Assembly (NCBI GenBank): GCA_001790645.1
Contig: MGDB01000135.1
Location: 1-17,833 of the forward strand
Reading direction: 5' to 3'
Source of the DNA: Candidatus Schekmanbacteria bacterium GWA2_38_11
Lineage (GTDB): Bacteria; Schekmanbacteria; GWA2-38-11
DNA length: 17,833 bases
Positions 1 to 9,032 of the stretch are shown one piece after another. The position numbers and the translations under genes are program-made. The notes under the pieces were generated by a model, which ran no database searches, was not told the DNA's origin, and was given only the letters and a program-made list of their open reading frames with translations. How positions within the stretch are numbered: position 1 is the first letter of the stretch; every line of letters begins with the position of its first letter.

Positions 1-2
1 AA

Positions 3-2273
3 TTCAATATAGGAAGAGTTGTAACTACTAAGTACGATGTATCTGATGTAAAGATACGCAAGGCAGAAAAGCCTCTCAAAATGCTCATAATATCAGATCC
101 GATGGGAGACCTTCCATCCTCATACATTGAGGGACAGAAAATCAGAGATCTTTTAGACGAAGGAGAAGACTTAATAAATGCAAATCTGCTTACTGACAAA
201 ATCAGCCCTGATTTTATCAAGCAGAGGATGAGAAGTTTTGACATCATTCATTACGCTGGCCATGCCTTATATGATGCAGAAAACCCCTCAAACAGCCGGT
301 GGTTGCTTAAGGATGGAAACCTGAAAGCATCTGAAATTTTGAATATGGGCGGTTTATCTCCTTTCCCTTCCCTTGTATTTTCCAATGCCTGCCAAACAGG
401 CCAAACAGAAGAATGGAGACTGGAGAAGGATTACGAAAACCAGATTTATGGGCTCGCAAATGCCTTCTTGCTATCAGGGGTTCAGCACTACATAGGGACA
501 TTCTGGGATATACGTGATGAGCCAAGTAATTATTTTGCTATTTCCTTTTATAGAGAAATTATTAAAGGCGTAAGTATCGGGGAAGCCATGAGGAATGCAA
601 GGCTTGCTTTAGTAGATACCTATGGATATGAAACCATTGTCTGGGCAAGCTATATGCTCTACGGAGATCCAAACTTCCGTTATATTGATTTAAAAGAGGA
701 AGCCTCGGAAGAGGAAAAAAAGGCGGAACAGCAACCTGCTAAAAAAGTTGCAACTATTTCAACTGACAAACTCAGAGATGTAACCCTAACTATGGAAGGT
801 GTTGTCCCTTCTTCAGCAAAAAGCTATAAAAAAGTTTTTACCTATCTTGGAGTTTCAGTCCTTACCATACTTTTTTTGGTCTCCGGAATTTATTTTTACA
901 GGTCTTTAACGATGCCTGAAAGGGAAATTTCTGAAGAAAGTTATAGGCTGTTGAATACAGGCAAAGTTGAAGAGGCGAGGTTAAGGTTTGAGAGAATAAT
1001 AAATAAAGGAGGGAAAACCCTCTCTAAGGGATATGAAGGATTAGCCGCTGTCTTCTTTTTAAAAGGAGATTACCAAAAGGCTGAGGATTTTTGTAATAAA
1101 GTTGCCACGATTGACACTCAGAATCTTTATATACATGTAATCAAAGGGAACATCTTTTCCAATCAGGGAAGGGTAGATGAAGCTACCAGCGAATACAAAA
1201 AAGCAACTGAATCTCTGCATGGGGAAAAGTGGCAAAGGGCTGAAGCATTCAATAAACTCGGAATTATATATGCCAGTCAAAATCAGTCAAAAGATGCTAT
1301 GGATAATTATGACAAGGCATTAAAATCAAATTCACAAGATTACCTCCCTTATGCCAATAAGGCTGCACTTTTGGGAAAAGAGGGAAAATATGAGGACGCA
1401 ATAAATCTTTATAAAAATGCCCTGTCAATAAACCCAAATGATGAAGTAAGTAAGACTTTACTAAGTAATTTGGAAAGAAAATCAGCTTTTAATACAAGCA
1501 AGGAAAAGCAGGAAAGGATAGATAAGTTAATATCTGACCTTATTTCAGATTATGAAAAGAAACATAAAAATGGTGAATTATTGAAGGAAAAAGATGTCTG
1601 GAGATCAAAACCGATTACATCGGCTTTTATAGATTTTGAAAATAAAGGCGGAATACTTGCTCGTCCCGGTGAAGATGAATTCCTGCTCCTGACCCTTACA
1701 AATCTATTGCAGGAAAAAGGAAGGGTGAAAGTAATTGAAAGAGAGGCTCTTGATAAAGTTCTTGGGGAACTCAAGCTGAGCACATCTTCTCTTGCTGACA
1801 AGGAAACCGCATTAAAGGTTGGAAAGATTTTAGCAGTAAAGTTAATCTCAACTGGAAGCATCCTCCGCTATGGGAATGATTTGCAAATTAATATGAGGAT
1901 GATCGAAGCAGATACATCAGAGATAAAAATCGCTCTTGCAGAAAGTTACGCAGGAAATATTCCTTTAAGTAAAATCGCTTCAGACATTGCTATCAAAATA
2001 AGCAATAAAATCGTAAAAGGGTATCCTTTAAAAGGAGAGGTTGCTTCTATTGATAAAAATGGAAACGCGGTCATTAATATTGGTACATTTTCCGGGGTAG
2101 TCCCAGGAGTTAAAATGAAAGTGATAAAAGATAAGGCGCTGTCTCCTGCAGGAGAGAACCTTGCCGGGGAAATTGAGATAACATCAGTTGATGAGGAAAC
2201 ATCTTCAGGGAAAATAATAAAAGGCGAGGGAATGATTAAAAAAGGCACCCGGCTCATAGAGGATATAAACTGA
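3..2273 (+). CDS. CHAT (caspase-like) protease fused to TPR and CsgG/FlgT-like domains, 5' partial
   Basis: The frame is open to the window edge, so the N-terminus is missing; the Met at nt 81 is internal to the CHAT domain and not the start. Residues below count from that Met. A CHAT domain spans about 1-205, with the His motif HYAGHA (catalytic His about 61) and the Cys motif FSNACQTG (Cys 104), so the His/Cys dyad is intact. A Lys-rich linker leads to one hydrophobic helix at about 253-273. TPR-like repeats follow at about 283-455. A CsgG/FlgO-like alpha/beta domain covers about 511-625 (starting SAFIDFENKGG, then VIEREALDKVL). A small beta domain resembling the FlgT C-terminus ends the protein (about 647-728). 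Lys residues before the helix suggest CHAT is cytoplasmic and the TPR/CsgG part periplasmic (inference). CHAT proteins are cysteine peptidases often wired to sensor modules; the substrate here is unknown. Confidence 0.88.
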   Translation, partial: FNIGRVVTTKYDVSDVKIRKAEKPLKMLIISDPMGDLPSSYIEGQKIRDLLDEGEDLINANLLTDKISPDFIKQRMRSFDIIHYAGHALYDAENPSNSRWLLKDGNLKASEILNMGGLSPFPSLVFSNACQTGQTEEWRLEKDYENQIYGLANAFLLSGVQHYIGTFWDIRDEPSNYFAISFYREIIKGVSIGEAMRNARLALVDTYGYETIVWASYMLYGDPNFRYIDLKEEASEEEKKAEQQPAKKVATISTDKLRDVTLTMEGVVPSSAKSYKKVFTYLGVSVLTILFLVSGIYFYRSLTMPEREISEESYRLLNTGKVEEARLRFERIINKGGKTLSKGYEGLAAVFFLKGDYQKAEDFCNKVATIDTQNLYIHVIKGNIFSNQGRVDEATSEYKKATESLHGEKWQRAEAFNKLGIIYASQNQSKDAMDNYDKALKSNSQDYLPYANKAALLGKEGKYEDAINLYKNALSINPNDEVSKTLLSNLERKSAFNTSKEKQERIDKLISDLISDYEKKHKNGELLKEKDVWRSKPITSAFIDFENKGGILARPGEDEFLLLTLTNLLQEKGRVKVIEREALDKVLGELKLSTSSLADKETALKVGKILAVKLISTGSILRYGNDLQINMRMIEADTSEIKIALAESYAGNIPLSKIASDIAIKISNKIVKGYPLKGEVASIDKNGNAVINIGTFSGVVPGVKMKVIKDKALSPAGENLAGEIEITSVDEETSSGKIIKGEGMIKKGTRLIEDIN

Positions 2274-2297
2274 AACTAATTTTATTGAAGTAATAAA

Positions 2298-4358
2298 ATG
2301 CATTTTAAAAATTTTCTGAAGCTTAGCCTATTTAGCTTACTATTTACCTTTCTTATTTTCCTATCTTGCTATAACCAGAAAGGTGACTCCAGGTACTACA
2401 AAAATGGAAAACAATATGGGATTACCGAAGGTCTTTTCAGGAACCGCTGGTGGAACTATTATGAGAGGGGTAACTCTTTTTCTGAAGGAGGCTTCTGGCA
2501 GGAGGCTGTAGAAGATTATAAAGAAGCCATTACAGGACGCGATAAAGACCAGCGCAGGGCCAGAACTTACGGAATGCATTTTGTGGATTATTTCCCTCAC
2601 AGGGAACTCGGAATAGCATTTCTTAATTTAGGAAAATATCAGAGTGCCATAAATGAACTTGAAGAATCATTGATGAATACAGATTCTGCAAAAGCAAAAT
2701 ATTTTCTGAATAAAACAAGGGAATCTTTGTTAAAAGAAACAGGTTTGGACAGAGAATCGCCTGTTATCCATCTAACTTCTAAAGAAACAGGACTCACCAA
2801 CGGATTCAGCACGAAGGTTTCAGGTTTTGTTGAAGATGACTTCTTTGTATCATCTATCGCGGTTAACAGCATACCTTTAAGAATAGAGCTTTCAGAAAAG
2901 AGAATCCCCTTTGAAGTAGAAGTTCCTCTTGGGAGGGGAAAAAACCCAATTGTTGTTAAAGCAGCAGATTTGACAGGGAAGCAATCTCAAAAAGAATTTA
3001 CAATTGCGGCAGACAGAGAAGGCCCCATTGTAAATATAACCTCACTTGATATTCTGCCTTCAGGCGCCAGGTTCAAAGCTCTTATTACAGGATATGTTTA
3101 TGATGATTCAGGGATTTCATCATTAAGGATAAATGACAGCGAGGTCTTAAAAGAGACTAGAAAAGAGCTCGACTTTTACAAAGAGATCGAACTTGCTCAG
3201 GAGTCTGAAAAAATAACCTTTGAAACAAAGGATACAGCCGGTAACAGGACAAGCGGTCAATTAAATCCACCTGTCAGTCAAGAAAGAGGCGAAGTCCTGA
3301 TTTTATCTCATGGAATTAATGACTATCCAAAGTATGCTTCAACAAATACCATGTTTGTTGCCGCAGATAATATTGGAATACCTTCGTTAATCATCAAATT
3401 AAAAAACCTTGATGACTTTCAGAAGGTCTTTTATGAAATTCTATATATTGAAGGTAATGTAAACAGTCAGAAAGAAATAACATATCTTCTGGTAAATGGA
3501 GAATCCTTGCTTAAGAGGAAGGGAAAGAATTTATTCTTCAACTATCTTACCAAGCTCAAAAAGGGATTAAACAACATAAATATTGAAGCCTCTGATGCAG
3601 AAGGAAGGAAAGCGGTAAAAAGCATAAAGGTCCAAAGAGAGACTCAGAAAGTCCGGGACATAGGTTCAAGGATGAGCATATCAATATTCCCCTTTGAAAA
3701 GAAGGGAATCCCTTCAGCTTTGAGCGATATCGTATATGATAACCTGATTAATTCCTTTAAAGAGCTAAGGGTCGGGGACTTAGAGAGATTCAACCTTGTT
3801 GAACGGACAAGACTTGAGGAGATTTTAAGAGAGCAGAAACTATCACAAACAGCGCTTTTAGATCCTAAAACCGCAGTAAGGATTGGTAAAATTATGGCTG
3901 CAGATGGGATACTTATGGGCAGTATTCTCGAAACAAAAGATGCAATAGAAATTTATGCACGGCTTGTAAACACTGAGACCGCTTCAATAATGGTAGGAAA
4001 GGATGTTTTTGATCAAAGTAAGTCTCTGCCAAGCATAAAAACTTTAACAGATGTACTGGCACTGAAATTCGAAAATCACCTGCCTCTGCTTGAAGGTATG
4101 CTTATAAAAAAAGAAGGAAAGAAGGTCTTTATAGATATTGGTACAAACAGAGGGCTTAAAGAAGAGATGAAATTTATGGTCTTTAAGGAGGGAGAGAAAA
4201 TAGTCCATCCAGTTACAGGAAAAATCATGGGTAGTGATACTGAAATCCTTGGAGAAGCTGTAATCGAAAGCATAAACGAGGATTTTTCAAAAGGGTCTTT
4301 GATTAAAGAAATAAAACCTGGGAAAATAAAAGTAATGGATAAGGTGATAACCAAGTAA
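2298..4358 (+). CDS. Probable lipoprotein with TPR-like, Ig-like and CsgG/FlgT-like domains
   Basis: 686 residues. The N-terminus is a hydrophobic signal ending FLSC at Cys 24, a plausible lipobox although Phe at -3 is not ideal. Residues about 50-145 form TPR-like helices including the motif ARTYGMHFVDYFPHRELG, which I recall from other bacterial envelope proteins. Two Ig-like units of the glucodextranase-B type lie at about 152-236 and 240-325, with the typical G-V-D and N-I-V-K-A-D-TG pattern, and a third probable beta domain at about 331-445. A CsgG-like domain spans about 457-575 (ISIFPFEKKG, then LVERTRLEEIL), with a FlgT-like C-terminal beta domain at 596-684. The last two domains match the C-terminus of the upstream CHAT protein in order and motif, so the two genes share a duplicated module. 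It starts 24 nt after the CHAT gene. The likely site is the periplasmic face of a membrane. Confidence 0.85.
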   Translation: MHFKNFLKLSLFSLLFTFLIFLSCYNQKGDSRYYKNGKQYGITEGLFRNRWWNYYERGNSFSEGGFWQEAVEDYKEAITGRDKDQRRARTYGMHFVDYFPHRELGIAFLNLGKYQSAINELEESLMNTDSAKAKYFLNKTRESLLKETGLDRESPVIHLTSKETGLTNGFSTKVSGFVEDDFFVSSIAVNSIPLRIELSEKRIPFEVEVPLGRGKNPIVVKAADLTGKQSQKEFTIAADREGPIVNITSLDILPSGARFKALITGYVYDDSGISSLRINDSEVLKETRKELDFYKEIELAQESEKITFETKDTAGNRTSGQLNPPVSQERGEVLILSHGINDYPKYASTNTMFVAADNIGIPSLIIKLKNLDDFQKVFYEILYIEGNVNSQKEITYLLVNGESLLKRKGKNLFFNYLTKLKKGLNNINIEASDAEGRKAVKSIKVQRETQKVRDIGSRMSISIFPFEKKGIPSALSDIVYDNLINSFKELRVGDLERFNLVERTRLEEILREQKLSQTALLDPKTAVRIGKIMAADGILMGSILETKDAIEIYARLVNTETASIMVGKDVFDQSKSLPSIKTLTDVLALKFENHLPLLEGMLIKKEGKKVFIDIGTNRGLKEEMKFMVFKEGEKIVHPVTGKIMGSDTEILGEAVIESINEDFSKGSLIKEIKPGKIKVMDKVITK

Positions 4359-4390
4359 ATCTTTTTTGTTGATTTTAGAAAGTCCCTCAT

Positions 4391-7300
4391 ATGGACTCAA
4401 CAACTCTTAAAGGTTTAATTATTAAAAACTTCTTAACAGCAATTTTAATATTGCTTTTATCTTCAATTGCAACCGCTTCTAAAGGAGATTCGCCAGTAAT
4501 AGGTGTTCCAGCGATCGAACCTTATGCTGTTTTAGTAAATCAGAAGTCTGAAGCAATTATCTCCACGGAAGTAATAGCACCTGATAATAATTTAAAAAAT
4601 GTCATAGTCAAAATGGAAAAGGGTTCTAAATGGGTAAAAATTGGAACGCTTCAGGATAATGGGAAAAATGGAGACCTTTCTGCAAAGGACGGAACTTATT
4701 CTGCAAGGTTTAAATTTTTCCAAAAAAAACAGGGTGATATTTCTTTAAAAATTATTGCAACTGACAAAAATAAAAATACAGTAGAAGGAGAGGTAAAGCT
4801 CCTGGTAAAAAGCAGAGAAGCAGATGCAAAACCTAAGAAGATAATTCCAATATCAGGCAACAACCAAACCGGTAATCCCGGGGAGATATTAAAAGAGCCG
4901 TTTGTTATAAAAGTTGAAAATGAGCTTGGAAAGCCCGTAGCAAATGTTCCAATTACTCCTTCTATAATCCAAGGGAAAGGTGAAATAATTACAGTAGCTG
5001 GAGCAAAAAAGTCTGAACAGAGAAGGAAATTTTATAAATCTGGCAGTGAAATAACTATTTACACTGATTCAAACGGAGAAGCAAGTTTCAATGTTAAGTT
5101 AGGAGATTCTGACAAGGATTTAAAAATCCTCATCACATCACCTTTGCTTCCGGGTCAGTCAGTAATTTTTTTTGCCATTGTTAGCTCAGTTGACACACCT
5201 GATTTGCCTACAGATTTAGATATATCAGGAAATTATGTATTTATTGCTGACAGGTTTTCAGGGTTGCAGATTGTAGATATCTCTAACTCTCTTGAACCAA
5301 AAATAACTAACACTTTTTCTGAAGCTTTTGGGAAAAAATTATCATCTCAATCTTTGTCAGTGAATAACAACATTTGTTATTTAGTCAACTATGACCCAAA
5401 TAAACTCCTGGTTATAGATGTAAGCAACCCTGAATATATTGATTTTCAAAAAGACTCAGATAACGACGGGATTCCGGATGCGCTGCTGACATCCATTGAC
5501 CTACCAGTGGATACCTTAGACATTTCAGTTAAGGCTTTAATTGAAAAGCAATCACTTTTTATATTATTCAAAAATAGCGTAAACAAAACCGGGAAGCTGG
5601 TAGTGATTGATATAAGTAACCCTGCCAGTCCTGTAGTTCAATCAACATTTAATAATATTAATGATGCTCCTGAGGACTTGGAAATTAAAGGCAATTTTGC
5701 TTATGTAGCTTGTGATAGTTGGGGTATTGTGGTTTTAGATATTCAAGACCTTTCATCTCCTGTTTTCTCAGGTTCATTTGGAAAAAATGTATTTTCATCT
5801 ATTTCAATTTCAGATAACTATCTCTACTATGTAGATTATGGAAACAGACTTCATGTGGTTGACATAAGCACTTCAAACTCTCCATCAGAAACTGGAAGTA
5901 TTCAAACAATTGAAGGGAGATATGCTGATATAGCAATTTCAGGAAACTTTGTATATTTAGCAAGTCAGGAAGTAGGTATTCAGGTTTTTGATATAAGTGA
6001 CAAAAAAAACATAAAATTAGTTGGAGAAATTGATACCCCAAGTGTTGCTCAGAAAATTAAAATCTCAGGCAATTTTGCATACATACTGGATAAGGCATTT
6101 GGACTTTATTTGGTTTCAATTCCGGGTTCAGATGAAAAAGATTCTGATAATGACGGAGTAATAGATTTTTTTGACTCATTCCCACAAAACCCTGATGAAG
6201 TTGCGGACACAGATAAGGATGGGATTGGGAACAATGCCGATGAAGACGATGACAACGATGGATACACTGATGTTGAAGAAATAAATAGAGGGACCGACCC
6301 CTTAAACCCAAGAGATTTCCCTGTAAATCTTCCAAAAGCAGATGTAAAAGAAATCTTTGTTGCCTCAAAGGCAGTTGCTGGCGGCAATGGTTCAAGCGAC
6401 AACCCCTATTCATCCATTACAGAAGCACTTCTTGCAGTTAAAGCTTCCGGTATCCAGATAAATGAAATAATAGTGAAACCAGGGGTGTATTCTTATTTAT
6501 CCAATAAGGAGTTTTTCCCTCTTCAATTACCATCAGATATTATATTGAACGGTAGTGATGCTTCAAATACAATAATTGATGCCGGATATAGTAGCTGGGC
6601 TATTTTTATCAAGGAGGAAGAAAATGTTACAGTTGAAGGGTTTACTATAAAAAATGGAAATGCAGGTATTTTGGCGAACTATTCAAACTTTTTGACTATA
6701 AGAAATAATGTAATTGAAAATAGTGAATTTAGTGCTATTGGAATAGGACCAAACTCTTTTAATAGTAAAATTGAGAAAAATATTATTAAAAATAATAAAG
6801 AAAGAGGGGTTTTTATTTTTAGTAACTCCTCTGCTGATATCATAAAAAATAATATCATAAGTGATAATAAAGACTATGGAATTTTCATAGCTGAAAGTTC
6901 TATTGCAGAAGATATTTCATGGAATACTATTGCTAAAAACGTTAATGATGGAATTCAGGTGTATGAAAATTCTTCAGCTAAGATAAAAAATAATATTATA
7001 AGCGAAAATATAATGGAAGGTATTACTATAGCTGCTAATTCAATTGCAGACGATATTTCTGATAATACTATTATCAAAAATGGTATGGACGGGATTCAGG
7101 TGAATATTAATTCCTCAGCTAATATAAATAGCAATACTATTAGCGAAAACAAAATGGAGGGTATATTTGTGGCTATTGATTCAACTGTAAAAAACATTGC
7201 AGAAAATACTATAACTAAAAACGGTGAAGATGGGATTCAAGTCAGTTATAATTCTTCAATCAATATAATGAACAACAATATAAGTAAAAATACAAGAGTT

Positions 7301-7627
7301 GGGATTCTTATATCTACTGATTCAGCTTCTGATGATATTTCTGGTAATACTATTACTGAAAACGGTCTGTCAGGAATCATTGTGCAGGATAATTCTTCTG
7401 CTTATATAAAGGAAAATTTTATAAGAGGAAATATATATGATGGAATCTTTATAGCTGGGAATTCAACTGCATTAATTGGATTAACTGGAGGAAAATTAAA
7501 AATTACTTCTAATGGCGATGACGGAATAGATATTGATGAAGATTCAACTGCAACAATTAATACTAAGAATATATCTTTTATAAAAAACAAAGATAAAAAT
7601 ATAGAAGGCGAGTATCAATCCCCATAG
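4391..7627 (+). CDS. Large secreted protein: Ig-like, LVIVD repeats, calcium-type Asp repeats, parallel beta-helix
   Basis: 1078 residues with a signal peptide (hydrophobic core about 14-28, cleavage near ATAS-KG). Residues about 35-140 form an Ig-like domain with the DNGKNGDLSAKDGTYS motif. Residues about 165-266 resemble a second, Big-1-like unit (IYTDSNGEASF). Six to seven LVIVD repeats occupy about 275-576, each of the form ISGNYVFIA...GLQIVDISN, and probably fold as a propeller. An Asp-rich stretch at about 584-640 (DSDNDGVID, DTDKDGIG, DEDDDNDGYTD) matches thrombospondin type-3/calcium-binding repeats. From 654 (EIFVASKAVAGGNGSSDNPYSS) a DUF1565/right-handed beta-helix fold begins, with regular rungs from about 759 to 1050. 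There is no catalytic signature, membrane anchor or sorting tag at the C-terminus. The probable role is surface adhesion, polysaccharide binding or display. It lies 32 nt behind the lipoprotein gene. Confidence 0.85.
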   Translation: MDSTTLKGLIIKNFLTAILILLLSSIATASKGDSPVIGVPAIEPYAVLVNQKSEAIISTEVIAPDNNLKNVIVKMEKGSKWVKIGTLQDNGKNGDLSAKDGTYSARFKFFQKKQGDISLKIIATDKNKNTVEGEVKLLVKSREADAKPKKIIPISGNNQTGNPGEILKEPFVIKVENELGKPVANVPITPSIIQGKGEIITVAGAKKSEQRRKFYKSGSEITIYTDSNGEASFNVKLGDSDKDLKILITSPLLPGQSVIFFAIVSSVDTPDLPTDLDISGNYVFIADRFSGLQIVDISNSLEPKITNTFSEAFGKKLSSQSLSVNNNICYLVNYDPNKLLVIDVSNPEYIDFQKDSDNDGIPDALLTSIDLPVDTLDISVKALIEKQSLFILFKNSVNKTGKLVVIDISNPASPVVQSTFNNINDAPEDLEIKGNFAYVACDSWGIVVLDIQDLSSPVFSGSFGKNVFSSISISDNYLYYVDYGNRLHVVDISTSNSPSETGSIQTIEGRYADIAISGNFVYLASQEVGIQVFDISDKKNIKLVGEIDTPSVAQKIKISGNFAYILDKAFGLYLVSIPGSDEKDSDNDGVIDFFDSFPQNPDEVADTDKDGIGNNADEDDDNDGYTDVEEINRGTDPLNPRDFPVNLPKADVKEIFVASKAVAGGNGSSDNPYSSITEALLAVKASGIQINEIIVKPGVYSYLSNKEFFPLQLPSDIILNGSDASNTIIDAGYSSWAIFIKEEENVTVEGFTIKNGNAGILANYSNFLTIRNNVIENSEFSAIGIGPNSFNSKIEKNIIKNNKERGVFIFSNSSADIIKNNIISDNKDYGIFIAESSIAEDISWNTIAKNVNDGIQVYENSSAKIKNNIISENIMEGITIAANSIADDISDNTIIKNGMDGIQVNINSSANINSNTISENKMEGIFVAIDSTVKNIAENTITKNGEDGIQVSYNSSINIMNNNISKNTRVGILISTDSASDDISGNTITENGLSGIIVQDNSSAYIKENFIRGNIYDGIFIAGNSTALIGLTGGKLKITSNGDDGIDIDEDSTATINTKNISFIKNKDKNIEGEYQSP
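6806..7520 (+). repeat. In-frame tandem repeat coding beta-helix rungs, about 141 bp two-rung unit
   Basis: Rung starts fall at about residues 806, 830, 854, 877, 901, 924, 948, 971, 995 and 1018, a spacing of 24 or 23 that gives a 47-residue (141-nt) super-repeat from 854 on. Rung type A reads roughly DGIQV..NSSA.I..N.IS.N. Rung type B reads roughly EGI.IA..S.A.DIS.NTI.KNG. Five A-B pairs are visible. The nucleotide copies are clearly related but diverged (for example the DGIQV codons at 6947, 7088 and 7229), so this is an old duplication array, not a fresh slippage tract. Confidence 0.8.
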
Positions 7628-7628
7628 G

Positions 7629-7655
7629 TATAGCAGGACAGGCGTCTCGACTGTC
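7629..7655. repeat. Short palindromic intergenic element
   Basis: Between the beta-helix gene and the barrel gene lies an imperfect inverted repeat: arms GACAGGCG (7637-7644) and CGACTGTC (7648-7655), eight pairs with a single G/A mismatch and a 3-nt loop. It is preceded by TATAGCAGGACA, which nearly matches TATAGACAGGACA at 17067-17079. There is no T-run after it, so it is not a classical intrinsic terminator. It is probably a REP-like dispersed repeat and could affect the mRNA between two operon genes. Confidence 0.45.
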
Positions 7656-7672
7656 AGAAAGATAGTTTTCAT

Positions 7673-9028
7673 GTGAGAAAGATTCCAATTATCTTTGTAA
7701 TATTTTTTCTAATTGCTTTTCCAATAGGCTCAAGGGGTCAGGATATTGAGAAGCTTGGCATAACCTTGCCCCCATCTTTAAACTTTGCCACGTCCCCAAA
7801 TCCTGTAGGTTCTGGAGCGAGGGCAGTCGGAATGGGAGGAGCCTTTATATCAATTGCGGACGATGCAACAGCAGCGTCCTGGAACCCCGGAGGTTTAATC
7901 CAGCTTGAAAAACCAGAAGTATCAGTAGTCGGTGCTTATGCCTTTAGTAAGCAATCCCAGGCTATGAAAGATGAAACCGCAGATATATCTAACCAGACTC
8001 TTCAAAGATATACTTTAAATTATTTAAGTTTTGCCTACCCGTTCCAGCTCTTTGGAAAGAATTTTGTAGCCTCTTTGAATTCCCAGAGGCTTTATGATCT
8101 TCATGGCAGAACAAAAGTTCTCTCATTATTTAAAAACATTGACGGCATTCAGGAAGTTCATTCTGAACAGGAAGGAGAACTGAGAACTTTGACGCCTGCA
8201 CTGGCAGTCCAGATTAATCCAAAGTTCTCATTAGGGGCATCATTTAACTTCTGGGATAGGAATTTTTCAAACTGGAGTCAGAATGCCAATATAAAGGCAT
8301 CAGGATTTGTAGCAAGCGGTAATAAGATTCTTCCCTTTAAGGCAGACGGAGTAATTAAGGAAGATTACGACCTCAATGGATTTAATACTCACATCGGGTT
8401 TTTGTGGGAAATTAACCGGATGTTTACAATCGGTGGAGTTGTAAAAACTCCATTCCTTGCAAGGGTAAAGCACCATCACAGGTCATCAATTGAAACAATC
8501 ATTACAGATGAAACCGGTAAAAATAACAATATAAAATCAAGCAGAGATTTTAAAGAAACATTAAAAATGAGATTCCCCGTATCTTATGGCCTTGGACTTG
8601 CCACAAGGTTCTCTGATAATTTTTCTGTAGCTGTTGATCTTTACCGAACCGAGTGGGAATATTTTAAGCTCAGCAAAGGGGGAAAGAAAGGGCAGGTTCT
8701 TGTTGAAGGTGGAGCACCTTCAGGAAAGGGCAAAGAAGTACTTTCTGGTAAAGCAGAAGCTACTACACAGGTAAAAATCGGTGCTGAGTATCTGATTATG
8801 AGAGAAAAGTTCACTATTCCTGTTAGGAGCGGAATATTTTATGATCCTGAACCTGCAAAAAACAACCCTGATGATTTCTATGGGGTAAGTTTCGGGACAG
8901 GGATCGCATGGGGAAGAATAATATTTGACATTGCCTATACATACCGCTTTGGAAAAACTTCAGGCAAGGCATCAACGCCGGATATTAGGCAGCATCTGCT
9001 TTTGACATCCATGATATTTCATTTTTGA
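7673..9028 (+). CDS. Outer-membrane beta-barrel protein, FadL/OmpP1 (TodX) or PorV-like
   Basis: 451 residues beginning at GTG; the ATG two bases earlier (7671) runs straight into TGA, and an in-frame TAG at 7631 blocks any longer form. The signal peptide has a hydrophobic core at about 4-18, with cleavage near residue 22. Residues about 43-77 carry the motif NPVGSGARAVGMGGAF..IADDATAASWNPGGL, shared by FadL/OmpP1 transporters and PorV/PorQ-type proteins. The rest alternates amphipathic strands. The protein ends HLLLTSMIFHF, with the terminal Phe expected of a BAM-assembled barrel. FadL proteins move hydrophobic compounds across the outer membrane; PorV-type proteins serve surface secretion. 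Motif alone does not separate them. Lying between an exported beta-helix protein and an exported propeller protein, it could help transport or anchor a surface product (inference). Confidence 0.82.
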   Translation: MRKIPIIFVIFFLIAFPIGSRGQDIEKLGITLPPSLNFATSPNPVGSGARAVGMGGAFISIADDATAASWNPGGLIQLEKPEVSVVGAYAFSKQSQAMKDETADISNQTLQRYTLNYLSFAYPFQLFGKNFVASLNSQRLYDLHGRTKVLSLFKNIDGIQEVHSEQEGELRTLTPALAVQINPKFSLGASFNFWDRNFSNWSQNANIKASGFVASGNKILPFKADGVIKEDYDLNGFNTHIGFLWEINRMFTIGGVVKTPFLARVKHHHRSSIETIITDETGKNNNIKSSRDFKETLKMRFPVSYGLGLATRFSDNFSVAVDLYRTEWEYFKLSKGGKKGQVLVEGGAPSGKGKEVLSGKAEATTQVKIGAEYLIMREKFTIPVRSGIFYDPEPAKNNPDDFYGVSFGTGIAWGRIIFDIAYTYRFGKTSGKASTPDIRQHLLLTSMIFHF

Positions 9029-9032
9029 AAGT

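Noticed and set aside
5799..6413. Long minus-strand open frames opposite the LVIVD/beta-helix gene
   Set aside because: They are antisense to a well-supported repeat protein, and their His/Leu/Gln-rich composition is what the complement of Asn/Asp/Ser-rich codons gives.
6806..7520. Regular repeats considered as a CRISPR array or satellite
   Set aside because: The units are 141 nt, diverged and in frame, and they encode beta-helix rungs; there are no identical short repeats with unique spacers.
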